A stretch of 64,000 nt of DNA from NCBI RefSeq assembly GCF_029223865.1, contig NZ_CP119520.1, positions 3,224,001 to 3,288,000 of the forward strand, in the 5' to 3' direction. The stretch comes from Telluria mixta (GTDB taxonomy: Bacteria; Pseudomonadota; Gammaproteobacteria; Burkholderiales; Burkholderiaceae_D). The notes below the pieces were generated by a model. The model had not been told where the DNA came from. It saw only the letters and a list, made by a program, of their open reading frames with translations, and made no database searches. Of this stretch, positions 53,228 to 60,660 are shown in pieces (position 1 is the stretch's first letter; every line of letters begins with the position of its first letter). The translations under genes were made by a program, and so were the position numbers.

Positions 53228-54359
53228 AGGAACGGGAACACCGTGGTCGAATGCTGCTGGTCGTCCGCGCGCACGCCGTCCGTGACGGCGCCGCCTGCGA
53301 GCAGCGAGCGGTACACGTTCACCGCGTCGTATAGGAGTGTCCGGCCGCCGCAGTCGTGCAGTCCGCGCTCCACGCCGAACAGCTGCGTGCACGTGGTGAC
53401 TGCGCTGTCGACCCACAGCCGGTCGTCGGCCAGCAGCCGTGCCAGCGGCAGGTAGCGCTTCTGGGCGGCGCGGCGGCGTCGATCATGAGCTGGTTGCCGC
53501 AGCGGCCGTCGTAGCCGTCGTACAGCGCGAGCGACTTCGCGATGACGGGCACGAATTCGGCTGCCGTCTCCGGCGTCGCCGCATTGTAGCGCAGCTTGTA
53601 CGCGTCGGCTTCGTCGTCGCTGCCCAGGTGCGCGAGCAGGCCGTTGCCGGTCAGCGGCCGGCCCATGCGGTCGATGCGGACGTCGTCGACGAGCGTGTCC
53701 GCCCATACGGCCAGCACGGGGCCGCCGCGGTTGACAAGGCCGAGGTCGACGTCGAGCACGATCGCCATCGGCGTCCAGCCCGCGAGGAAGTTGCGGGCCG
53801 GGCCGCCGTCCGTGTGGCGCCACTGCTCGAGGATCGCGGCCGTCTGCTTCGGCGTGTACGCGGGACAGCCCGCCGCGTCGCGCGGCACGCCTTGCCGGAG
53901 TGTCGTCGCAGCGAGGTCGAACGCGGCGCGCGAGCCCTTCACGTTGTTGAAGAACGGGTCGTCGCGCAGGCCCGCGAACAGCCGGCTACGGCCGCTCGCG
54001 CTCACGAGTCCCGCCGGTTGGCCCGGGTCGCCCTGGATGACTTCGTCGCGGCCGATCAGGCAGTCCGCCTGCGTTTTCGAGGGGAAGCGGCAGACGATGT
54101 CGGTGCGCGCCGTCGTGTCGGGGAAGCGCGGGCCGCTGTCGATGTGGAACGCGTATTCCGCATTCCTGTCGAGCGCGTGGCCGACGATGGTCATCACGAG
54201 GTTCAGCCGGCGGCCGTCGGCGGACGTCCACGCGTAGATGTCGCCGATGTCGACGCGCGGGTCGGCGATGACCCTGGGCGAATCCAGGTGGTCGGACGCC
54301 GCCGCATGAACGGAGGGCAGCAGCAGCGCCGCCGCGAGCGCGAGCCGGGCCAGCATCAT
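53224..54359 (-). pseudogene. DUF4331 family exported protein, apparent frameshift near the C-terminus
   Basis: A signal peptide (MMLARLALAAALLLPSVHAA) leads into SDHLDSPRVIADPRVDIGDIYAWTSADGRRLNLVMTI, the DUF4331 hallmark. Later features are FAGLRDDPFFNNVKG and NRGGPVLAVWADTLV. Around 53465-53475 the frame changes. Adding one base in the GCCGCCGCGCCGCCC tract gives continuous QKRYLPLARLLADDRLWVDSAVTTCTQLFGVERG and ends FPFL at 53224. Uncorrected, translation ends near 53319 with an unrelated tail. Total length is one base short of 379 codons. The start overlaps the previous stop (ATGA). The family is of unknown function. Confidence 0.75.
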
Positions 54360-55120
54360 GCGACGACGCCGCGCGCGGCGTCTTCCAGTGCGCGCATCGC
54401 CTGCAGGTACGGGCCGGGACCATGGCTCAGGCGCGCGACGCCGAGGGCGCGCAAGGTCGCCAGCGGCGGCGTGCCGGCGGCCGCCATCAGGTTGACGGGC
54501 AGTGGCGACGCCTGCACGAGCCGTTCGATCAGCGTCGCGTCGACGAGGCCCGGCACGAACAGGCCATCCGCGCCGTGCGCGGCGTACACGCGGGCGCGCG
54601 CCAGCGTGGCGTCGAGCAGGGCGTCGTCGTGATCGCCCGGTGCCGCAAGCAGGAAGCCGTCCGTGCGCGCATTGATGAAGAGCGGGACGTCGAGCCTGTC
54701 GGCGGCGTCGCGTGCGGCTTGCAGGCGCAGCGCCTGTTCGCCGGGATCGCGCAGGCCGCCCGCCGCGATGCCGTCTTCGAGATTGCAGCCGACGGCGCCG
54801 GCGCGGATCGCGTGCGTGACGGTGTCGGCGACTTCATCGGGCGTGGCGCCGTAGCCGCGCTCCAGGTCGACGGTCACGGGCAAGGTGACGGCGCGGGCGA
54901 TGCGCTCGATGTTGGCGATGGCGAGGTCACGGGGCAGGTGTTCGCCGTCTTCGTAGCCGTTGGCGGCGGCGACGGCCCAGCTGGCCGTGGCGATGGCCTG
55001 CGCGCCGGCGGCGGCAATGGCTTTGGCGCTGCCGGCATCCCAGCAGTTGACGAGGACGAGCGGCGCACCCGGCGTATGCAGAGCGCGCAGCGCGCGGGCC
55101 TTGAGGATCTGGTCGGACAT
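54356..55120 (-). CDS. PEP mutase / isocitrate lyase superfamily protein
   Basis: The 254-residue protein starts MSDQILKARALRALHTPGAP and continues LVLVNCWDAGSAKAIAAAGAQAIATASWAVAAANGYEDGE. PVTVDLERGYG, GAVGCNLEDG and FINARTDGFL mark a PEP phosphomutase-type barrel. It lacks the KKCGH motif of isocitrate lyase. Members act on C-P or C-C bonds of oxaloacetate- or phosphonate-like acids; the substrate here is unknown. It is the first gene of a coupled operon with the DUF4331 and DUF4198 genes. A palindrome array lies 65-97 bp upstream. Confidence 0.88.
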   Translation of the reverse strand: MSDQILKARALRALHTPGAPLVLVNCWDAGSAKAIAAAGAQAIATASWAVAAANGYEDGEHLPRDLAIANIERIARAVTLPVTVDLERGYGATPDEVADTVTHAIRAGAVGCNLEDGIAAGGLRDPGEQALRLQAARDAADRLDVPLFINARTDGFLLAAPGDHDDALLDATLARARVYAAHGADGLFVPGLVDATLIERLVQASPLPVNLMAAAGTPPLATLRALGVARLSHGPGPYLQAMRALEDAARGVVA

Positions 55121-55184
55121 GGTGATCTCCTGGTTGTCGGAGACCACAGTGTGGCGATTGTGCGCGGCGCGCTCAATCACGTGC

Positions 55185-55217
55185 GAGGTCATGCCGGCAT
55201 GACCTCCGAGGTCATGG
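55185..55217. promoter_or_regulatory. Candidate XRE operator B (overlapping palindromes)
   Basis: The sequence holds three alternating 9-base half-sites. GAGGTCATG and CATGACCTC are separated by CCGG-type bases in a perfect 22-bp palindrome (55185-55206). The second half-site then pairs with a further GAGGTCATG in a perfect 19-bp palindrome, CATGACCTCCGAGGTCATG (55198-55216). It sits just upstream of the PEP-mutase-like gene and overlaps the LysR stop codon. Confidence 0.68.
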
Positions 55218-56120
55218 ACAACGCAGGATGCCCGCCTGATATGCGCGCGTGGCCGCCAGCAGCCGGCGGTCGCGCAGCACGTCCAGCACCGCTTTGACAC
55301 GCGCGCTGCGCATCGTGTCGCGCGATCCCGCCAGCGCGAACTGGCGCCGGGCCGGGATCGGCAACGGCAGCACGCGCACCTCGTCCGGTTCGGGATACGT
55401 CGCGAGGCGGGGCAGGATCGACCAGCCCATGCCCCGCGCCACCATCGCCGCGATGCTCGTGTCGTTGCCCAGCGTGCGCTCGGCACTGGCCGTGAGGCCG
55501 GCCGCGCGGCAGCGCGCGAGGATCGCGTCCGCGCCCGAGCAGCCGAGGCGGATGAACGGGAGGCCGTCGAGCTGGTCCCAGGTCACGGGCTGCGCGAACG
55601 CGCGCGCGGCCGGGACGACCAGCACGTAGTCGTCAGCCACGTACGGATGGACGACGAAGCCGTCTTCCACGGGCAGCTGGGCGATGCCGACGTCCGCGCG
55701 GCCGGCGCGCAGCGCGGCGACGACTTCGAGGCGGTCGTTGCAAGCGTCGTCGATGTCGAGCACGAGCTGCGGATGACGGGCCGCCAGCGCTTCGACCACG
55801 TACGGCAGCAGATGCGTGCCGATGCTGCGGAAGCACGCGATGCGCACGCGGCCTTCGATCGCGTCGTCTTCACGCACGCTGGCGCGCAGGGCGTCTTCGA
55901 GCCGCAGCATCGCGCGCGCCTTGTCCAGCACGCGCAGGCCGGCCTCGGTGGGCAGCGAGCCGTCGCGCGCACGCGACAGCAGGCGCGTATCCAGTTCGCG
56001 TTCCAGCGCCGCGATCGCATGGCTGATGCGCGACTGGGTGCACCCGAGCTCCGCCGCCGCGGCGCTGAAGCTGCCGTGGTCCGCCACCGCGACGAGCATG
56101 TGAAGTTGGCTGAGCTTCAT
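55212..56120 (-). CDS. LysR family transcriptional regulator
   Basis: The 302-residue protein starts MKLSQLHMLVAVADHGSFSA, with the LysR winged helix-turn-helix (AAAELGCTQSRISHAIAALERELDTRLLSR). A LysR substrate-binding domain follows (GRVRIACFRSIGTHLLPYVVEAL, VGIAQLPVEDGFVVHPYVADDYVLVVP, MVARGMGWSILPRLA). A short upstream extension in frame is not supported. It diverges from the isochorismatase gene about 100 bp away, which is its most likely target. Confidence 0.93.
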   Translation of the reverse strand: MKLSQLHMLVAVADHGSFSAAAAELGCTQSRISHAIAALERELDTRLLSRARDGSLPTEAGLRVLDKARAMLRLEDALRASVREDDAIEGRVRIACFRSIGTHLLPYVVEALAARHPQLVLDIDDACNDRLEVVAALRAGRADVGIAQLPVEDGFVVHPYVADDYVLVVPAARAFAQPVTWDQLDGLPFIRLGCSGADAILARCRAAGLTASAERTLGNDTSIAAMVARGMGWSILPRLATYPEPDEVRVLPLPIPARRQFALAGSRDTMRSARVKAVLDVLRDRRLLAATRAYQAGILRCP

Positions 56121-56223
56121 GAGCCATCGAAATCTGTCATGGATGAACCGGCAATTATCCGGCATTTCGGTAGCGGCATGGCGGCGGGGCGGCGACCATG
56201 TGGTTTTTCATGAAAGGACACAC

Positions 56224-56778
56224 ATGCAAACGCTGACCAACGCCGCCCTGATCGTCATCGACGTCCAGCAGGGCTTCCTCGACCCGCGCTGGGGCCGGCG
56301 CAATCATCCCCAGGCCGAACAGAACATTGCCGCGCTGCTGGCCGCCTGGCGCGAAGCGGGGCGGCCGCTGTTCCACGTCCAGCACGGCTCGCGCAGCGAC
56401 AAGGGCGCGTTTTATCCGGGCGCGCCGGGCCACGCCTTCAAGCCGGAAGCGCAGCCGCTGCCGGGAGAGATCGTCATTCGAAAGGATGTGAACAGCGCCT
56501 TCATCGGCACCGATCTGGAAGCGCGGCTGCGCGCGTCATACATCGACACGGTCGTGCTGTGCGGCCTGACGACCGATCACTGCGTGTCGACGACGGCGCG
56601 CATGGCCGGCAATCTCGGTTTTCACACGTTCCTCGTCGAGGATGCCTGCGCCACGCACGAGCGCACGGGGCCGGATGGGACGTGGTTCAGCGCGGAACAG
56701 ATGCATGCGACGGCCGTGGCGAGCCTGCATGGCGAATTTGCCACGGCGACCAGCACGGCCGCCGTGTTGGCAGAATAG
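56224..56778 (+). CDS. Isochorismatase-like cysteine hydrolase
   Basis: The 184-residue protein has the catalytic triad of the family: Asp13 in IVIDVQQGF, Lys87 in VIRKDVNSAF and Cys120 in CGLTTDHCVSTTARMA. Its relatives hydrolyse amides or enol ethers (nicotinamidase, N-carbamoyl hydrolase types). The substrate is unknown. The start follows AAAGGA and is preferred over an upstream in-frame ATG. It diverges from LysR and ends 6 bp from a convergent MFS gene. Confidence 0.92.
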   Translation: MQTLTNAALIVIDVQQGFLDPRWGRRNHPQAEQNIAALLAAWREAGRPLFHVQHGSRSDKGAFYPGAPGHAFKPEAQPLPGEIVIRKDVNSAFIGTDLEARLRASYIDTVVLCGLTTDHCVSTTARMAGNLGFHTFLVEDACATHERTGPDGTWFSAEQMHATAVASLHGEFATATSTAAVLAE

Positions 56779-56784
56779 GACGCG

Positions 56785-57954
56785 TTACGCCGGCACCGCC
56801 ACCGCGGCCCGCCGGCCGTGCGCCCGCATCGCGAGCGCCAGCACGACGCCGGACAGTGCCAGGCTCGCCGCCACCCACTGCGGCGACGCATACGAATAGC
56901 CCAGGGTCAGCGGAATCCCGCCGAGGAACGCGCCCAGCGCATTGCCGATATTGAAACCGGACTGGCCCAGCGACGAGCCGAGCATCTCCGCTTCGCGCGA
57001 ATGTTCGATCAGGAGCATCTGGATCGGCGGGCCCAGCGCCAGCGCATTCGCGCCGACGGCGAACGCCAGCACCATCATCGCCGGCTGCGACGACGCCAGC
57101 AACGCGTTCATGCACAGCAGGGCGACCATCGTGATCAACAGGATGATGATCGCGGTCAGCGGCGGCACGCGGTCCGCCAGCTTGCCGCCCACGTTCACGC
57201 CGACCGTCATGCCGACGCCCACCGCCGTCATGATCAGCGGGATGGTGTTGGCGTGGAAGTGCGTCACGTCCGTCAGCAGCGGGGCGATGTAGCTGAGCCA
57301 GGCGAAGAAGCCGCCCGTGCCGATCGACGTGATGCCCAGCGCCAGCCACAGGTTCGGCTTGCGGAAGATTTTCAGGTCCTGGCGCAGGCCGGCGCCCGGC
57401 GTCGCCTCGAAATACGGGATCAGCTTGTGCAGCATGATCATCGTCGCGAGGCCGATGACGGCCACGATCAGGAACACGAAGCGCCAGCTCATGTTGTGGC
57501 CGAGCCAGGTGCCGGCCGGTACGCCCAATACGTTCGCGATCGTCAGGCCGGAGAACATGCTGGCGAGCGCGGCCGCTTCCTTGCCCTTGTCCGCGAGACG
57601 CGTGGCGACGACGGCGCCCACGCCGAAGAAGGCGCCGTGCGGCAGGCCGGCCAGGAAGCGGAACAGCAGCATGGTATGGAAGTTCGGCGCGAAGGCCGAG
57701 AGCGCGTTGAATGCCGTGAACATCAGCATGAACCAGATCAGCACGCTGCGCGGCGGACGGTGCGACAGCATGCTGACGAGCGTCGGCGCGCCGACGACCA
57801 CGCCGACCGCATACGCCGAAATCAGGTAGCCCGCTTGGGGAATGGAAATGTCCAGGCCGGTCGCGATATCGGGCAGGATGCCCATCATGACGAATTCCGT
57901 CATGCCGATACCGAAACCGCCCAGGGCGAGGGGCGCCAGGCTCTTCTTGATCAT
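56785..57954 (-). CDS. MFS exporter, YdhP/AraJ-like (DHA1)
   Basis: The 389-residue, 12-helix protein begins MIKKSLAPLALGGFGIGMTE and continues FVMMGILPDIATGLDISIPQAGYLISAYAVGVVVGAPTL. RFLAGLPHGAFFGVGAVVATRLADKGKEAAALASMFSGLTIANVLGVP is characteristic of the AraJ/YdhP group. These pumps export sugars or drugs; the substrate here is unknown. A short intergenic region separates it from yigZ upstream. Confidence 0.92.
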   Translation of the reverse strand: MIKKSLAPLALGGFGIGMTEFVMMGILPDIATGLDISIPQAGYLISAYAVGVVVGAPTLVSMLSHRPPRSVLIWFMLMFTAFNALSAFAPNFHTMLLFRFLAGLPHGAFFGVGAVVATRLADKGKEAAALASMFSGLTIANVLGVPAGTWLGHNMSWRFVFLIVAVIGLATMIMLHKLIPYFEATPGAGLRQDLKIFRKPNLWLALGITSIGTGGFFAWLSYIAPLLTDVTHFHANTIPLIMTAVGVGMTVGVNVGGKLADRVPPLTAIIILLITMVALLCMNALLASSQPAMMVLAFAVGANALALGPPIQMLLIEHSREAEMLGSSLGQSGFNIGNALGAFLGGIPLTLGYSYASPQWVAASLALSGVVLALAMRAHGRRAAVAVPA

Positions 57955-58057
57955 GTGTGTAGTCTTTGCTGGAGGAAGCCGGACATTATGGCGGTTCGCG
58001 ACAGGCGAGTCCGCTTTCGAGTCGTGATGTCCGGTATAGCCTCACATGATAGCGGTA

Positions 58058-58672
58058 TCAGGCCGAGTCCGCTTGCGGGGCGTCGTTTTCCGCGAGCCAA
58101 TGGATGCGGCCGTTGCCCGCCTCGCTCAGGCGGGCAATGAGCGCCGCGGCCTTGTCGTCCGGCAGGTGGAAGGCGAACGAGACGACATCGGCATGCTGGA
58201 CGGTGTCCAGCGTGGCACTGGCACCGTCCAGTTCGCGCCGGATCAGGCCTTCGAGCGGGTAGGGCGCGTCGCAGCGCAGGTGACGCTGGCGGATGATGGC
58301 GATCTTCTGCGCGCCCAGCAGCGCCTGGGCGACGCTGTCTGTGTAAGCACGCACGAGGCCGCCCGCGCCCAGCTTGACGCCGCCGAAATAGCGCACGACA
58401 GTCGCCAGCACGCCTTCCAGGTCCTGGTGGCGCAGCACGTCCAGCATGGGACGGCCGGCCGTGCCGCTGGGCTCCCCGTCGTCGACGGCAGCCGAATGCC
58501 CGCCCGCCAACAACGCCCAGCACACGTGCGCGGCGCCGGGATGGTCGGCCCATAGCCCCGCCACGATCTTTTGCGCACCGGCCCGGTCGGGCATCGGCTG
58601 GACGCAGGCGATGAAGCGGCTTTTCTTGATGATCAGTTCGTGATGGACAGGGGTGAGGATGGTCTGCGGCAT
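58058..58672 (-). CDS. yigZ: YigZ / IMPACT family protein
   Basis: The 204-residue protein shows the UPF0029 (Impact_N) hallmark: KKSRFIACVQPM, ADHPGAAHVCWAL, DDGEPSGTAGRPMLDVLRHQDLEGVLATVVRYFGGVKLGAGGLVRAYTDSVAQAL. A C-terminal DUF1949-like domain follows. IMPACT proteins are linked to translational control; the bacterial role is not settled. It is a single gene by context. Confidence 0.93.
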   Translation of the reverse strand: MPQTILTPVHHELIIKKSRFIACVQPMPDRAGAQKIVAGLWADHPGAAHVCWALLAGGHSAAVDDGEPSGTAGRPMLDVLRHQDLEGVLATVVRYFGGVKLGAGGLVRAYTDSVAQALLGAQKIAIIRQRHLRCDAPYPLEGLIRRELDGASATLDTVQHADVVSFAFHLPDDKAAALIARLSEAGNGRIHWLAENDAPQADSA

Positions 58673-58758
58673 GGGGCCAACAGCTTACTGTATTTCCGCG
58701 CAGATCGCATGCGGAAGTAAAACTACATGTTGTCTATAGAGGGTGCCTTGAAGTCGCC

Positions 58759-58786
58759 GATTTGTGATGTTACTTTACTACAAATC
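58759..58786. promoter_or_regulatory. Inverted repeat before the GH13 gene, candidate operator
   Basis: GATTTGT (58759-58765) and ACAAATC (58780-58786) are perfect 7-bp inverted arms around 14 bp, ending 14 bp before the GH13 start codon. A second inverted repeat (TTCCGC at 58694 and GCGGAA at 58711) lies further upstream. The regulator is unknown. Confidence 0.4.
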
Positions 58787-58800
58787 AACTTGGAGACATC

Positions 58801-60642
58801 ATGAAGAAGCTTGTTCTTGCCATCTCGGCCTTCCTGCCCGCCATGTGGGCCAGCGCCGCGCCCTACGCCGTCCAGCACGTGGAACCGATGAACTGGTGGG
58901 TCGGCATGAAGTGGTCCGACCTGCAGGTGATGGTGCATGGCGAGAAGATCGCCGAGCTGGAGCCGGCGCTGAGTTACCCCGGCGTGCGCATCGCCGGCGT
59001 GGAGCGCACGGACAACCCGAACTTCCTGTTCGTGAACCTGAAGATCGGCGCGACCACGAAGCCCGGTGAACTGAAACTGCAGTTCAAGCGCGGCAAGGAC
59101 GTGGTGACGACGGTGCCGTATCGCCTGGAAGCGCGCCGCAAGGATTCGGCGGCGCGGCGCGGCTTCGACTCCGGCGACGCGGTCTACCTGATCGTGCCCG
59201 ACCGTTTTTCGAACGGGAACCCGGCCAACGACGACGCCGGCATGCGCGAAAAGAGCGACCGGCGCGATCCGAACGGGCGCCACGGCGGCGACCTGGCGGG
59301 CATGCAGGCGCAGCTCGATTACATCCGCGGCCTCGGGTTCACGATGATCTGGCCCACGCCGCTGCTGGAAAACAACCAGCAGGCGTACTCGTACCACGGC
59401 TATGCGCTGACCGATTACTACAGGATCGATCCGCGCTTCGGCAGCAACGAGGACTACCGCAACTACGTGGCCGCGGCCAATGCGCGCGGCATCGGCGTGA
59501 TCCAGGACATCGTCGTGAACCATATCGGCACGGGCCACTGGTGGATGCAGGACATGCCGTCGTCCGACTGGATCAACCACGGCAAGACGTTCGTGAAGAC
59601 CAACAACCAGCACACGGTCGCGCAGGACATCCACGCGGCGCCGGAAGACAAGGCGCGCTTCGTCGACGGCTGGTTCGATACGTCGATGCCGGACGTGAAC
59701 CAGAAGAACAGGCTGGTGGCCCGCTACCTGATCCAGAACACGCTGTGGTGGGTCGAGTACGCGAACCTGTCCGGCATCCGCGAAGACACGTATTCGTATG
59801 CCGACCCGGCCTTCCTGAACGACTGGAACCGCGCCGTGCGCGCGGAATACCCGAACCTGAACGTCGTCGGCGAGGAGATGGACGACCGTCCGTACATGGT
59901 CGCGTACTGGCAGAAGGGCGTCGTCAACGGCGACGGCTTCCGTTCCGAGCTGCCGACGGTGATGGATTTCCCGCTCGTCGACACGGCCCCGAAAGCGCTG
60001 ACGGCGCCGGAAGACAGCGGCCAGGGCCTCATCAAGATCTACGAGACCATCGCGGCCGACTACCTGTACGCGGACCCGCTGAAGTTGATGGTCTTCCCGG
60101 ACAACCACGACCGTCCGCGCGCGCTGGCGCAGGTGGATGGCAACATCGACCTCCTGAAGACGGACTTGATCCTGATGGCGACGACGCGCGGCATTCCGCA
60201 GATGTTCTATGGGACCGAGATGCTGATCCAGGGGCCGAAGGAGCGCGTCGACGGCGTGCTGCGCGCGGACATGCCGGGCGGCTGGGCGGGCGACAAGGTC
60301 GATGCGTTCGCGGGCACGGGGTTGACGGAGGCCCAGCGCGGCATGCAGCACCTCGTGCGCACGCTGTTCAACTGGCGCAAGACCAGTTCCGCCGTCAAGA
60401 CCGGCAAGCTGACGCACTACCTCCCCGGCGACGGCCACTACGTGTATTTCCGCCACGACGGCAGGCAGACGGTCATGGTCGTGCTGAACAAGAATCCGCA
60501 GGACACGCAGTTGGACCTGTCGCGCTTCGCCGGCATGGTGAAGGATGCGCGCCAGGGCCGCAACGTGCTGACCGGCGCCGCCGTCGACCTGCGCGCGCCG
60601 CTGGCGGTACCGGCCATGACGTCCGTCGTGGTCGAGTGGTGA
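58801..60642 (+). CDS. GH13 cyclomaltodextrinase / neopullulanase-type enzyme, exported
   Basis: The 613-residue protein has a signal peptide (MKKLVLAISAFLPAMWASA). The N-terminal domain is of the cyclomaltodextrinase type (PYAVQHVEPMNWWVGMKWSDLQVMVHGEKI). The GH13 barrel has DIVVNHIG, nucleophile Asp329 in GIREDTYSY, acid/base Glu358 in VVGEE and Asp437 in FPDNHD. LYADPLKLMVFPDNHDRPR and GIPQMFYGTE fit the Flavobacterium-type cyclodextrinase group. It should open cyclodextrins and cut maltodextrins in the periplasm. It stands alone, apart from the dextran locus. AGTTGATT...GGAG sits before the ATG. Confidence 0.92.
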   Translation: MKKLVLAISAFLPAMWASAAPYAVQHVEPMNWWVGMKWSDLQVMVHGEKIAELEPALSYPGVRIAGVERTDNPNFLFVNLKIGATTKPGELKLQFKRGKDVVTTVPYRLEARRKDSAARRGFDSGDAVYLIVPDRFSNGNPANDDAGMREKSDRRDPNGRHGGDLAGMQAQLDYIRGLGFTMIWPTPLLENNQQAYSYHGYALTDYYRIDPRFGSNEDYRNYVAAANARGIGVIQDIVVNHIGTGHWWMQDMPSSDWINHGKTFVKTNNQHTVAQDIHAAPEDKARFVDGWFDTSMPDVNQKNRLVARYLIQNTLWWVEYANLSGIREDTYSYADPAFLNDWNRAVRAEYPNLNVVGEEMDDRPYMVAYWQKGVVNGDGFRSELPTVMDFPLVDTAPKALTAPEDSGQGLIKIYETIAADYLYADPLKLMVFPDNHDRPRALAQVDGNIDLLKTDLILMATTRGIPQMFYGTEMLIQGPKERVDGVLRADMPGGWAGDKVDAFAGTGLTEAQRGMQHLVRTLFNWRKTSSAVKTGKLTHYLPGDGHYVYFRHDGRQTVMVVLNKNPQDTQLDLSRFAGMVKDARQGRNVLTGAAVDLRAPLAVPAMTSVVVEW

Positions 60643-60660
60643 TACGCATTTGACGGGCCT

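Noticed and set aside
57979..58034. CCGGACAT/ATGTCCGG inverted repeat between yigZ and the MFS gene
   Set aside because: Arms are only 8 bp and 40 bp apart, with no promoter context. Chance in GC-rich DNA is likely.
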